From: Pirellulales bacterium | GTDB lineage: Bacteria > Planctomycetota > Planctomycetia > Pirellulales > Thermoguttaceae | Assembly: GCA_016936015.1 (NCBI GenBank) | Contig: JAFGPV010000180.1 | Span: 1-43,637, forward strand | DNA length: 43,637 nt | Reading direction: 5' to 3' | Part shown: positions 1 through 8,552 of the stretch, piece after piece | Layout: each line of letters starts with the position of its first letter | Numbering within the stretch: the first letter of the stretch is position 1 | The notes under the pieces: model-generated | What the model was told of the DNA's origin: nothing | Databases searched by the model: none | The model's input: only the letters and a program-made list of their open reading frames with translations | Translations under genes and position numbers: made by a program

Positions 1-503
1 ACATTCATATCACGTGAAGGAATCATCTTATCGAATTCGCCCTTGCCGCGCCAGCCCAAACTGCCCAGAGTGCGCGATAGCCCTGGCAATGAAGTACAGG
101 TGCCCGTACGATTCGGGCCAAGCAAGCCGTGAATCAATATATCACGTGAATCAGACCAGTCTTCCTGGTCGATCCGCTCCATTTTGTACCGAACGTTAAA
201 CTCTTTCCGAAGAACGGTCGTAAGGGCAAGCGTCCGCCAATAGGCTTCCGAGTTCTCATATTGGTCTGGATTGCGATGGAAACCATCAAGGTGTTTGCCG
301 GTCAAAACCTCGATTCGTTTAGCCCAAAGGTAGAGAATGGACAGATAGCGATTGACGTTTACGTCTTCCGCCCCCGGCAATCCTTCAGCGCATAGAAGAT
401 TCGCGCGGGCAATATCGACCCTGCCAAGTTGATCCGGGGAAATAGCCAAAAGTTCGCGAAGCGATTTGGGTTCAAGAGAAGAGCCAACCGGAACTTTTGC
501 CAT
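1..503 (-). CDS. Transglutaminase-like protein, N-terminal part, cut by window edge
   Basis: The minus strand is open without a stop from an ATG at 503-501 to the window edge, giving at least 167 codons. A good ribosome site (GGAGAGG) lies about 8 bases upstream of the ATG. The region VNRYLSILYLWAKRIEVL, then RNPDQYENSEAYWR, then the segment HGLLGPNRTGTCTSLP resembles planctomycete proteins with a transglutaminase/papain-like cysteine, where GTCxSLP holds the candidate catalytic Cys. In the relatives I recall, that motif runs into VLYVAVGRRLGYPL. Here it is followed by GLSRTLGSLGWRGKGEF, so this part has diverged or been damaged by indels. The His and Asp of a triad would lie outside the window. 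Family assignment is from memory of the motif. Function is unknown, though a protease or transferase role is typical of the fold. Confidence 0.6.
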   Translation of the reverse strand, partial: MAKVPVGSSLEPKSLRELLAISPDQLGRVDIARANLLCAEGLPGAEDVNVNRYLSILYLWAKRIEVLTGKHLDGFHRNPDQYENSEAYWRTLALTTVLRKEFNVRYKMERIDQEDWSDSRDILIHGLLGPNRTGTCTSLPGLSRTLGSLGWRGKGEFDKMIPSRDMN

Positions 504-788
504 GATCGCGACCTCTCCCTGTCCAGAGTTCGCCTTACAAAAACTCACAGGTCTCTCGATGCCCCTATCAGAGGGGTGTACAATAAAATATTATTTTAAC
601 GGCATCAAGAAGCAAATCAATAGTCCAGACATTATCCTATCCCTACTTTTCCAAAAATTCGCGTATACTAAAATAGTTTCTCGAAAACCTTTTTCACCGC
701 ATTCAGTCAATTGCGGATTTTCATAGGTTTTCGTAAGTCGGATATCGGCAAATCATTACAGCATAATAATTATCAGCTTTTTAACAGA

Positions 789-1868
789 ATGATACGAGCC
801 AATTCCAACACGCTGCTTGCCACGGAGAAGCCGCGCCGGCCGGCGCCGGCGGCGCGGCCGAGGGGAATTTCCCGATCGACGTGGTTCTTCCTGGCGGCGC
901 TGCTGGCCGTCGGCGCGGCGGCCGCGTCGTGGTTTCTTTGGGGAAGTGACGGCGGCTGGAACCGGGCGGAAACGGCCGTCTCGAAGTTCGAATTGAAAGA
1001 TATTCCGTTTAACGGGACCCGGGCCTACGAGTACCTCAAGCGGATCTGTGCGATTGGGCCGCGGCCCAGCGGCTCACCGGGAATGCTCGCCCAACGGAAA
1101 CTCCTGGAGGAACACTTTAAAAAGCTGGGTGCCCCGGTCGAGTTGCAGCGGTTCCAGGCCCGCGATCCCCGGGATGGAAAACCGGTGGAAATGGCCAACC
1201 TCCTGGTGCATTTCTTTCCGGAGAAGAAACAGCGGATCCTGCTGGCCGCCCACTACGATACGCTCCCCTTCCCCATGCTCGATCCCGAGAATCCGCGGGG
1301 CGTGTTTGTCGGGGCCCACGACAACGCCAGCGGCGTGGCGCTCCTGATGGAACTGGGCAAGGAAATTTCCCAATCCAAGGAGAAATACCGGTACGGCATC
1401 GACCTGTTGTTTCTCGACGGCGAGGAATACATCTTTTCCGAAGGCGAACCGATGTTTCTCGGCGCCTGGTATTTTTCCCGGCAGTACGTCGACCGACCGC
1501 CGCCCTACCGCTACCGCTGGGGCGTGCTGCTGGACATGATCGGCGACCGGGATTTACAGATCTATCAGGACCGCAGCACCCTGGTCTGGCGGGACAGCCG
1601 GCCGCTGGTTGCCCAGATTTGGAACACGGCGGCGCGGTTGGGCGTGAAGGAGTTCATCGCCCGGCCCAAGCACGAAGTCCAGGACGACCACGTGGTGCTG
1701 CACAACATCGGCCGGATACCGTTCGTCGACGTGATCGATTTCGACTACCCGGTCTCGCCGGAAAATCGGTATTGGCACACCACGGCCGACACCCCCGACA
1801 AATGCTCGCCGCTGAGCCTGGCCAAAGTCGGCTGGGTGATCGCCGAGTGGCTGAAGACGACGAAGTGA
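789..1868 (+). CDS. M28-family glutaminyl-peptide cyclotransferase-like protein
   Basis: The 359-residue protein has an N-terminal membrane anchor (FFLAALLAVGAAAASWFLWG, about residues 30-50) and then an M28 zinc-peptidase fold facing outside the cytoplasm. Metal and catalytic positions are visible: HYDT (His155), HDNASG (His177, Asp178), DGEEY (Glu212/213) and the late YWHTTADTPDK (His330), which is typical of glutaminyl cyclases rather than aminopeptidases. Family members cyclise N-terminal Gln to pyroglutamate. An aminopeptidase role cannot be excluded. The open frame extends up to a TTG at 711, but that stretch is AT-rich and encodes no recognisable domain, so the ATG at 789 is preferred even though no strong ribosome site precedes it. 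Upstream, 504-788 is AT-rich with a small hairpin (562-576) and -10-like hexamers TACAAT (579) and TATACT (664). The next gene starts 3 bases after the stop. Confidence 0.85.
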   Translation: MIRANSNTLLATEKPRRPAPAARPRGISRSTWFFLAALLAVGAAAASWFLWGSDGGWNRAETAVSKFELKDIPFNGTRAYEYLKRICAIGPRPSGSPGMLAQRKLLEEHFKKLGAPVELQRFQARDPRDGKPVEMANLLVHFFPEKKQRILLAAHYDTLPFPMLDPENPRGVFVGAHDNASGVALLMELGKEISQSKEKYRYGIDLLFLDGEEYIFSEGEPMFLGAWYFSRQYVDRPPPYRYRWGVLLDMIGDRDLQIYQDRSTLVWRDSRPLVAQIWNTAARLGVKEFIARPKHEVQDDHVVLHNIGRIPFVDVIDFDYPVSPENRYWHTTADTPDKCSPLSLAKVGWVIAEWLKTTK

Positions 1869-1871
1869 CTT

Positions 1872-2306
1872 ATGGACCTTTGGTTTTCCGCCGTGGTATC
1901 GGGAATGTTGCTGCTGGTCTCCGGGGGACTGATCCTCGGACACCTCCGGCAGTGGCGCCGGGTCCGCCCGGAGTTGATCACCCAGGACGAGTACGACTAC
2001 CGCCGGCGGCGGCACCGTCGCCGGATGCAGACCAGCGTAATGCTCGGCCTGGCCGGGGCGGCGTTTTTTGTCGGAGAGTTGCTCCCCCGGTGGATCGACT
2101 CGGATCTCTTCTTTCTGCTTTATTGGGCGGCGGTGTTGTTGTTGATTCTCTGGGTGGTGTTGCTGGCCGCGGCCGACATCTGGGCCACCAAGGCCTACTA
2201 CGGCCGGATCCGGAACGCCTATTTCCATGAGAAGCTGAAAATCGAAGCCGAACTCCGCCGCGCACAGTCACCCCGCTCGAATGGAAAGCCGAACAAGCCA
2301 AAGTAG
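1872..2306 (+). CDS. Small integral membrane protein, unknown function
   Basis: The protein has 144 residues and begins 3 bases after the M28 gene, so the two are almost surely cotranscribed. Three hydrophobic segments are seen: about residues 3-23, then 55-72 after an Arg-rich stretch (YDYRRRRHRRRMQ), and a long one at about 78-105. The C-terminus is charged and probably cytosolic. I recognise no family. The tight coupling suggests a partner or accessory membrane protein for the cyclase-like enzyme, but that is only an inference from position. Confidence 0.7.
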   Translation: MDLWFSAVVSGMLLLVSGGLILGHLRQWRRVRPELITQDEYDYRRRRHRRRMQTSVMLGLAGAAFFVGELLPRWIDSDLFFLLYWAAVLLLILWVVLLAAADIWATKAYYGRIRNAYFHEKLKIEAELRRAQSPRSNGKPNKPK

Positions 2307-2662
2307 TGTGCGATTTGAAAACGGGAACGATGCCGCACCCTCGGGGGGTGATTTTATCTGCCCTGTTCGGCCCTTCTAGGAATGGCGATCCCGAGGCGTG
2401 TTTGCGATAGGTTAGGGTGCGGTTTTGAAAAATTGGCACAATCGCATTTTGCGGAGTTCTTGGGCTAATTATCGTGGATTCCGGGGCTTTTCCGGCAAAT
2501 AATCGAAGAGTACCGATATGAAATCGGGAATGTAAACTATTCTTTTAATCAGCGGAAGGTATTGCTTAATAATCCCGTTGAGCGTTTCTTCAGTTTAGTC
2601 CGGGGCCGGGGACGGCCCGGTTCTCTGGCCCCATTACCCCTTTTTTTCCCCGTCTTGCGGCA
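2307..2662. other. Intergenic region, 356 bp
   Basis: No gene is seen here. There is a 9-base inverted repeat (CCGCACCCT at 2333-2341, AGGGTGCGG at 2414-2422), an AT-rich middle that probably holds the promoter of the following gene, and a GC-rich imperfect palindrome around 2602-2635. I found no convincing -35/-10 pair. Confidence 0.4.
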
Positions 2663-4411
2663 ATGAGCCTCGTCGAATGTGAAAATCCCGATGTTCTCTC
2701 CGGCTCGCCGATCCGGCTGGACAGCGAGTGCGAACGGTTACTGGCTCGGGGATTCGGGGTGCAATTTTCGCTTTATGACGGCGAAACCGGTGCGCCGGTG
2801 TCCCTTTCACCGCAACAGCCAAAAGGGGAGGGATTGAACTGGTCCGAATTATGCCGAGTGGTGTCTCGGAGCCAGGAGCCGGAGTTTCTCGGTGAGGAGG
2901 ATCCGTTGATCGTGCTGGCCTTGCCAATCGTCGATGCGGAAGGTCGGGCGTGGGTGGCGGTGGGGACGTTTCTGACGCGGGCGGTCGGACCGGAAGAGGA
3001 CCTTTCGGCGGCGGCCGGGCGTCTGGGCTTGGATCCCGCGACGGTGCCGGATTGGGCCGCCGGGCAAACGCCCTGGACCGCGGAGATGTTGCTCCGCGTG
3101 GGCCGGTTGGTGCTCGATCAGCTCCAGTTGTGCGGGCAGGTTGTGAAGTGGGAGCACGAGGCGGGACGACTGTCGATTCACCTGGCGGCGACCTATGAAG
3201 AAATCAGCCTCCTGCACCGGCTGACGCAGAATCTGAAAATTTCCCAAAGCGACGAAGAATTGGGGCGCGGGGCTTTGGAGTGGTTGGACGAGGTGATTCC
3301 GGCGAGGGGATTTGCCTTGCAGTTGCTTCCGGTGCCCGATGCTCCCAGATCGCTGACGCACACCGCCCGGACGACGCCGTTGTTTATGACCCGCGGCGAT
3401 TGCCCGGTGGATGAAAAACGGTTTACGGCGTTGATGGCGTACTTCAGCGAGGAAAAGGTGATCGACGCTTGTTACCGGAACAGTCCGGAGGGTGCCGTGC
3501 GCCCGAGGTGCCGGTCGACTTTTCCCCATCAACCGCTGGTGCTGAATCTCCCGACGACGATCAGAACGGACTGGCCGCTGCCGGAAATTGAACAACTGAT
3601 GGTGGTCTCGCTGGCCGAGGGGGAAAACCTCTTTGGGTACCTGACGGCCTTCAATCACGTCGACGGGGGGGAATTCGGCACGGTCGAGGCGAGCTTGATG
3701 AATTCCGTGGCCGCCATCCTGGGCATCCATAGCGGCAACATCGAATTGTATCGGCAGCAGTCGGAACTGCTGGACGGCATCGTCCGGGCGCTGACCTCCG
3801 CCATCGACGCCAAAGATCCTTACACCTGCGGCCACAGCGACCGGGTGGCCCGGGTGGCCGTCCGCCTGGCGCAAGAGTTGGGTTGCGATCCGCAGATGTT
3901 CCACACCATCTATCTGGCGGGATTATTGCACGACGTCGGCAAGATCGGGGTGGAAGACAGCGTGCTCCGCAAGCCGGGCAAACTCTCCTCCGAGGAATAC
4001 GAACGCATTAAAAGCCACGTACAAATCGGACATCATATTTTGCACGACCTGAGCAAGTTCGAAAACGTGTTGCCGGTCGTGCTGTATCACCACGAGGCGT
4101 GGGACGGGGGCGGCTATCCGCTCCAACTCAATTCTCAGGCGATTCCCCTGGCGGCCCGCATCGTCGCGGTGGCCGACGCCTTCGATGCCATGAGCAGCGA
4201 TCGGCCCTACCGCTCCGGCCTGCCGCAGGAGAAAATCGCGGACATCCTCAGGGCAGGGGCGGGTAAACAATGGGATCCCGACGTCGTGGCCGCCTTTTTC
4301 CGGGCCTACGACGACATTCTCCAGATCGTCCAAAATGGATCGGGTAGCGGATTCTGGGAATGGAAAACGCGGAATCCGCCGTCTTCGAGTTCCCCTTCTC
4401 CCCGCCCTTGA
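2663..4411 (+). CDS. HD-GYP domain c-di-GMP phosphodiesterase with N-terminal sensor region
   Basis: The protein is 582 residues. The first ~190 residues are a putative sensory module, followed by a GAF-like region (about 190-360) without recognisable metal or haem motifs, then a full HD-GYP domain. The domain shows HSDRVARVA (from residue 391), LLHDVGKIG (HD at 423-424), a downstream SHVQIG, and HHEAWDGGGYP (from 476), matching the HHExxDGxGYP signature, followed by AVADAFDAMSSDRPYR. These are all expected metal and substrate residues, so it should hydrolyse cyclic di-GMP. There is no signal peptide or membrane segment, so it is cytosolic. It stands alone, with no diguanylate cyclase in the window. 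The Pro/Ser-rich tail after residue 570 is probably disordered. The start has no clear Shine-Dalgarno sequence but is the first ATG before the conserved region. Confidence 0.9.
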   Translation: MSLVECENPDVLSGSPIRLDSECERLLARGFGVQFSLYDGETGAPVSLSPQQPKGEGLNWSELCRVVSRSQEPEFLGEEDPLIVLALPIVDAEGRAWVAVGTFLTRAVGPEEDLSAAAGRLGLDPATVPDWAAGQTPWTAEMLLRVGRLVLDQLQLCGQVVKWEHEAGRLSIHLAATYEEISLLHRLTQNLKISQSDEELGRGALEWLDEVIPARGFALQLLPVPDAPRSLTHTARTTPLFMTRGDCPVDEKRFTALMAYFSEEKVIDACYRNSPEGAVRPRCRSTFPHQPLVLNLPTTIRTDWPLPEIEQLMVVSLAEGENLFGYLTAFNHVDGGEFGTVEASLMNSVAAILGIHSGNIELYRQQSELLDGIVRALTSAIDAKDPYTCGHSDRVARVAVRLAQELGCDPQMFHTIYLAGLLHDVGKIGVEDSVLRKPGKLSSEEYERIKSHVQIGHHILHDLSKFENVLPVVLYHHEAWDGGGYPLQLNSQAIPLAARIVAVADAFDAMSSDRPYRSGLPQEKIADILRAGAGKQWDPDVVAAFFRAYDDILQIVQNGSGSGFWEWKTRNPPSSSSPSPRP

Positions 4412-4504
4412 TCTTCAAGGGATCCTTGCGAAACGGGTCTTTCTGTCATAGACTGCCGGAGAGGGATCAGAAGGATTCCCCGTTACCTCGAAAGGACCCT
4501 CGTT

Positions 4505-5569
4505 ATGGAAACGACCCTCCGGAACCGGACGTTTATTTTTGGTTTTTTCTGGGTCTTGGCAGTTTTTCTGCCGGGCGTGGGGATCATCGGCTGCACGCGC
4601 ACGGCCGAGACCCCGCCCCCGAATCTCCCGCAGCAAACGCCGTCTTCGCCTTCTTCTGACGCGGCGGCTCCGGAAGCCCGGCCGCCGGAGGAGGCTCCCG
4701 ACAAGATCGATCCTTCCGCAGCCGCATCGGAGGATTCCGAAATTTCGGAGATCCTTCAGTCGCAGCGTCTCCGCAAGGAAGAGGAAAAGGAAAGGAAAGA
4801 AGCGCAAGAGGCCCTCGAAAAGGAAAACGAGGCCCGGCGCCTTGAGGAATTGAAAAAATACGTGGCCTCGCTGGGCGAGCCGCTGGTCGATCATCCGGAG
4901 GATCTGAAACACTACCCGGATTGTCCTTATCCCGTCTGGATTGATCCGAAGAACAGACGGGTCGTCCTGCTCGGCGAAGTCTGCCAGTCCGAGTCTCCTT
5001 TGGAAATGTTCGCCTGTCTGCGAGGCACCAAGGAACACGAGGCCGTCCTCTCCGTCCCCACCGAGGCCGCCGTCGTCCACACTGCGCTGTTGCTTATGGG
5101 AGCGAAGCCGGGGCATCCCGTCCAGTATGGTCCCGAGGGACAATACACCCCCGCCGCGGGAACCGAAATCGAGATCACGGTCCACTGGAAAGATGCACAA
5201 GGCAAGGTGCAAACCGCCCGGGCGCAGGACTGGATCAAGAACATGCAGACCGGCGAGCCGCTCGCATCCGACTGGGTCTTCGCCGGCAGCGGGTTCTGGA
5301 AAGATGAAACCACCGGAAAGCAGTACTACAAGGCCGAAGGGGGCGACTTCATCTGCGTCTCGAATTTCTCCAGCGCCATGCTCGATCTGCCGGTCGAGAG
5401 CAGTCAGTCCAACGCCGACCTGGTCTACCAGGCCAATCCCGACCGCATTCCCCCCCGCGGCACCGCGGTCACGGTCATTCTGACGCCCCAATTGAAAGCG
5501 GATGGAAAAGCCAGCGACGAGAAGGCAAAAAGTGAAGCACAGAAGGGGGAGGTCGGTGGTGAGAAATGA
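4505..5569 (+). CDS. YdjY-type lipoprotein
   Basis: The product is 354 residues with a lipoprotein signal ending in GIIGC (lipidated Cys30). Residues 31-75 form a Pro/Ala/Glu-rich spacer, and residues 85-120 are a charged helix (KEEEKERKEAQEALEKE) that could form a coiled coil. The remaining ~230 residues look like the YdjY domain common in planctomycete lipoproteins: WIDPKNRRVVLLGEVC, then ALLLMGAKPGHPVQYGP, then VFAGSGFWKDE and NFSSAMLDLPVESSQSN. The function of this domain is not known. The start is supported by AAAGGA about 9 bases upstream. The protein probably sits in a membrane facing the periplasm-like space. Confidence 0.75.
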   Translation: METTLRNRTFIFGFFWVLAVFLPGVGIIGCTRTAETPPPNLPQQTPSSPSSDAAAPEARPPEEAPDKIDPSAAASEDSEISEILQSQRLRKEEEKERKEAQEALEKENEARRLEELKKYVASLGEPLVDHPEDLKHYPDCPYPVWIDPKNRRVVLLGEVCQSESPLEMFACLRGTKEHEAVLSVPTEAAVVHTALLLMGAKPGHPVQYGPEGQYTPAAGTEIEITVHWKDAQGKVQTARAQDWIKNMQTGEPLASDWVFAGSGFWKDETTGKQYYKAEGGDFICVSNFSSAMLDLPVESSQSNADLVYQANPDRIPPRGTAVTVILTPQLKADGKASDEKAKSEAQKGEVGGEK

Positions 5570-5635
5570 AAACCATCCTCTCCAATGATTCCTCCAGAGG
5601 GCTTCTACAGGACCGACCAGCAGAGATCGGTGCCC

Positions 5636-6484
5636 ATGAAACATGTCGGCAAGTCAGTAGTTTTCTTCGGCGTCGTCGGCCTCATCACTGCACTTGCGCA
5701 GCAGGGTCTCTTCGATTGTAATGGATTAATCCTTATATTCTCGGGCGTCGCCGTTTCCCGGGGTAGCCGCACCGGGATTATCATTGCGTTGATCTTTTCT
5801 ATCCTCACGGCCTTCTGTGCCACGGTTAGCCTCATCCAAGCATTCGTTTACGGTTTCCTTTTTTTCAGAGTCGATCAATGGATCGGCGTAATATTTCTTG
5901 GGATTTGGGCGTTGATTAATTCGGTTTTACTCTACCATCTGAATCGCGTCTCTTCCGCAGCAGGAAATCAGAGTGAGCCACGTTCAGGGGGAGATTCTCC
6001 AAACCTACCGCAGCGATTTCAGTTTTCCTTGCGTTCTTTGCTGCTTCTCACGGTCCTTTTGGCCCTGGCTTGCTGGCTAGGCACGAGACCCGTGGCGCCT
6101 AATGATTCGTGGAGCACCTCGGGGACGACCTCTTCCCAGGGAAAAATTGTGCAATGGTACGTTGGCGTGGTAGGCTACCGTAACGGCGCGCCGGCGATCG
6201 GTTGTCTATGGCGAGAGGCACAAAAAAATTTCACGCGCTTCCCTCCCGTTCCATTTGATATCGGATCGAACAGCAAGGGCGAGTACATCTTTGAAGTGAC
6301 CGGTGATCTGATTCATCCCACAAAAGACTTCCAGCTCTTTGTCAATGATTCAGAAGGCAAGCCCCTCTGTATTCACGTGCCGCCCGATGAAGCTCCCGAT
6401 CTGTTCGGAAGAAATCTCGACTTGGCGAAGATTCAGAAATACTGGAAACAGGTTGTCGAGCCGATCAGAAATAAACCGAAGTGA
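5636..6484 (+). CDS. Multi-pass membrane protein with planctomycete SLRSLLLLT segment
   Basis: From the ATG at 5636 the product is 282 residues (MKHVGKSVVFFG...). An in-frame ATG at 5585 would add 17 polar residues; neither has a strong ribosome site, and 5636 is chosen because it leads straight into the first membrane helix. Four hydrophobic segments precede residue ~115, then a Pro/Ser linker, then RFQFSLRSLLLLTVLLALAC, a membrane segment of a type repeated across planctomycete proteins. The remaining ~125 residues are soluble and unrecognised. It follows the YdjY lipoprotein closely and may share its transcript. Function unknown. Confidence 0.65.
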   Translation: MKHVGKSVVFFGVVGLITALAQQGLFDCNGLILIFSGVAVSRGSRTGIIIALIFSILTAFCATVSLIQAFVYGFLFFRVDQWIGVIFLGIWALINSVLLYHLNRVSSAAGNQSEPRSGGDSPNLPQRFQFSLRSLLLLTVLLALACWLGTRPVAPNDSWSTSGTTSSQGKIVQWYVGVVGYRNGAPAIGCLWREAQKNFTRFPPVPFDIGSNSKGEYIFEVTGDLIHPTKDFQLFVNDSEGKPLCIHVPPDEAPDLFGRNLDLAKIQKYWKQVVEPIRNKPK

Positions 6485-6523
6485 TGACAGTTCCTGTTCC
6501 GGACGTTTTTCACAATCCATCAG

Positions 6524-6596
6524 TGGAGGTGAGGGGACTCGAACCCCTGACCTGTTCATTGCGAACGAACCGCTCTCCCAGCTGAGCTACACCCCC
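6524..6596 (-). tRNA. tRNA-Ala(CGC)
   Basis: The 73-nt minus-strand sequence folds into a full cloverleaf. The 7-bp acceptor pairs GGGGGTG with CACCTCC, the D stem is GCTC/GAGC, and the anticodon arm GTTCG/TGAAC holds loop TTCGCAA with anticodon CGC. The T arm AGGGG/CCCCT has loop TTCGAGT, and the discriminator is A. It carries the G3:U70 wobble pair, the identity element read by alanyl-tRNA synthetase. CCA is not encoded. It reads GCG, a frequent codon in these GC-rich genes. Confidence 0.95.
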
Positions 6597-6671
6597 AAGG
6601 ATCCTTCTGTTTGGGACAAGTGCCTTATTCTAAAGTTCGGCGGGGGGATTGTCAAAAGGGGTGGGAGGGGG

Positions 6672-6816
6672 AATGACAAATGTCGAAATCCAAAGGACGA
6701 AAGAATGATAAATGACGAATGTCAAATGACAAAATTTCTCGTTCCGAAACTCCAATTTCGGAACGAGGTAATCTCTTTCCTCATCCTTCATCCTTCATCC
6801 CTCATCCTTCATCCTT
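6672..6816. repeat. Two-arm short-tandem inverted element, intergenic copy
   Basis: The left arm is a run of ATGACAAATG/ATGATAAATG-like units (6672-6730). The centre is a perfect 12-bp hairpin with a 6-nt loop (CTCGTTCCGAAA at 6738-6749 against 6756-6767). The right arm is a tandem series of CATCCTT/CATCCCT heptamers (6779-6816). It ends exactly at the stop codon of the minus-strand solute-binding gene, so it could act as that gene's 3' hairpin. Confidence 0.7.
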
Positions 6817-6817
6817 C

Positions 6818-8263
6818 CTACTCTTCCAGTCCCAGGCTGTGCAGATAGGCCTTGAGCTGGGCCTCTTTGCCGCGTTTTTCGGTGATTTTTCGCCATTGTG
6901 CGGCAGTTTTTTTCAGGGCGGCTTCCGGCGATGCCTTATCGAGGACGGCCGATCGGACCGCCTCGTCCAGTGCCGAGAGGTATTCCTCTCGGCCGGGGAG
7001 CCGGAAGGCCAGCCACTCGGTGCGACGCATGGCCGTAGAGAGCATTGCGGCATAATCGACCATGGTTTTAGCCGGGATCGGTTCTTCTCCCCACGATTGG
7101 GGATTTTGTTGATGGGAGTTTCTAAACAGAGTGGTCGCGGGACTGGCGGGGCAGATTTCCCCGCTGATCTTCGCATCGGAGAGCCGCTGCAACAGGCGGA
7201 ACGCCGCTTCGGGATGCGTGGATTGAGCGCTGACTACCCCCACTCGGCCGGCGACGGCCAACAGCGGCACCCGTGTCGATTCGCCCTCCTTGCGATCGAC
7301 CCAAGCCCGATCGGCGAGGCTGTAAACCCGGGTTGAGCCGGGGAGTTCGGCGATGCCGAGGTCCTCCCCCGGCAGCGATTTCTTGTTCTCCTCCGCAAAG
7401 TGAAGGATCTCGGCCGTCGCAGAGGGCCAGGTCATTGCCATCCCGCATTTTCCCTGCCAGAAGGCCTGCCGCACGCCGGCCGGGTCGAGGCGGAGCATGA
7501 GCTGCGCAGCGGATTGGTCCGTGGCGACCATTTCCTCCAGGGCCTGGATAAATGGCGGGCCGGCGATCAGCGGCTCCATCGTTTGAATATTAAAAAGCGT
7601 AGAGTAGTTGTCGTGATGCTTGGCATAGGACGCCGCCCGGGCCAGCAGCACCAAGCCCGACCAACCGGGCGCCAACGGCTCCAAGACGCCCGACCAGGAT
7701 TCTGTGCCGGGGGGGTTATCCGCAGCCAACCGCCGGGCAAGTTCCTGATACTCTTTCCAGGTTTCGGGGGGCGTTGCGTCGATCTTTTCCAGCAGGTCGG
7801 CACGATAATACAAAAACAGCACGGGGGAACCGAAGGGCACGGCATAGACCTTCCCGCCCCAGTCGGCCTCGTGAAGCTTCAGCAGGTCGAAAATCTCGCC
7901 CCAGGCCGGATTGTTTTCGAAGTCTGTCGGCAGCGGCGCCAAGTGGTTCTTTTCCGCCATCGGAGCAAGCAGGGCCGAGGGGATGATGGCGGCGTCGGCG
8001 GCCAGCCCGTCGGTTTCGCCCGTCCACATGCCGTCGGATTGGCGGACCGTATACTCCGAGCCGGTTTCCGCCTGCCACTGCCCGCGCATCCGCTCAATGG
8101 CCTTGGCCAGCGCGGGATCGTCGACGACCAGCAGTTGGAGTTTGACTCCCTTCAGGATCGGGGATGTTTTTCCCGCGTGTGGATCGGGCTTCGGCGGCGT
8201 GCATCCGGCAAGGAGGGGCAGGCAGAGCGCGGCAATCAATTGCAAGCGGATTTGAGAAATCAT
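6818..8263 (-). CDS. Extracellular solute-binding lipoprotein (family 1-like)
   Basis: The protein has 481 residues. A lipoprotein signal ends in PLLAGC (Cys21), followed by a periplasmic-binding fold of the sugar ABC type: AIIPSALLAPMAEKNHLAPL, WGGKVYAVPFGSPVLFLYYR, WKEYQELARRLA and GKCGMAMTWPSA are typical segments of family 1 binding proteins. It would bind a carbohydrate or similar solute outside the cytoplasmic membrane. No permease or ATPase gene is adjacent, so it either serves a transporter encoded elsewhere or acts as a sensor or scaffold. The neighbours are a tRNA gene and a divergent membrane protein. The start ATG at 8263 leads directly into the signal peptide. Confidence 0.85.
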   Translation of the reverse strand: MISQIRLQLIAALCLPLLAGCTPPKPDPHAGKTSPILKGVKLQLLVVDDPALAKAIERMRGQWQAETGSEYTVRQSDGMWTGETDGLAADAAIIPSALLAPMAEKNHLAPLPTDFENNPAWGEIFDLLKLHEADWGGKVYAVPFGSPVLFLYYRADLLEKIDATPPETWKEYQELARRLAADNPPGTESWSGVLEPLAPGWSGLVLLARAASYAKHHDNYSTLFNIQTMEPLIAGPPFIQALEEMVATDQSAAQLMLRLDPAGVRQAFWQGKCGMAMTWPSATAEILHFAEENKKSLPGEDLGIAELPGSTRVYSLADRAWVDRKEGESTRVPLLAVAGRVGVVSAQSTHPEAAFRLLQRLSDAKISGEICPASPATTLFRNSHQQNPQSWGEEPIPAKTMVDYAAMLSTAMRRTEWLAFRLPGREEYLSALDEAVRSAVLDKASPEAALKKTAAQWRKITEKRGKEAQLKAYLHSLGLEE

Positions 8264-8383
8264 GGTTTCAGGCTTGAGGGGAAGGTGAGAGCCCTCTCAT
8301 TATTCCCACCGAGAGTCGGCGGTCAATCGCCGGGGAGGAAATCTTGATATATTATAATGTGGATTAGGAAGCAATGATTGGGT

Positions 8384-8447
8384 AGCCGGCGGCTAACAGC
8401 CGCCGTGGGGATCTTCCATGTTTCTCGGCGGCTGTTAGCCGCCGGCT
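8384..8447. repeat. Perfect 21-bp inverted repeat (hairpin family P1)
   Basis: The arms 8384-8404 and 8427-8447 are exact reverse complements over 21 bases, built around GGCGGCTAACAGCCGCC, each arm being nearly palindromic itself, with a 22-nt loop. It lies in the 289-bp gap between two divergent genes. A degenerate relative with a similar loop (ending GTTCTC) is at 33032-33091. The next gene has no clear promoter motif here. Confidence 0.85.
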
Positions 8448-8552
8448 GGGGAACGCTTCTTTCGATTTTGTGAGACTTCAGTTGCGGTTTTCCCGCTGAA
8501 GTCGTTTTTCCCCGGTGTACCGCCCCTAGGGGAACGGGTAAAATTCTGGCTC

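Noticed and set aside
466-726. An 86-codon plus-strand frame in the gap before the M28 gene
   Set aside because: It runs over the start of the minus-strand transglutaminase-like gene, has no ribosome site and AT-rich non-coding composition.
4415-5644. A 409-codon minus-strand frame opposite the YdjY lipoprotein
   Set aside because: The plus frame has a lipobox, ribosome site and conserved domain; the minus product has no recognisable features. The same applies to 24894-26090 and 28736-29926 minus.
8384-8447. A Rho-independent terminator
   Set aside because: No T run follows either arm and it lies between divergent genes, where no transcript needs to end.
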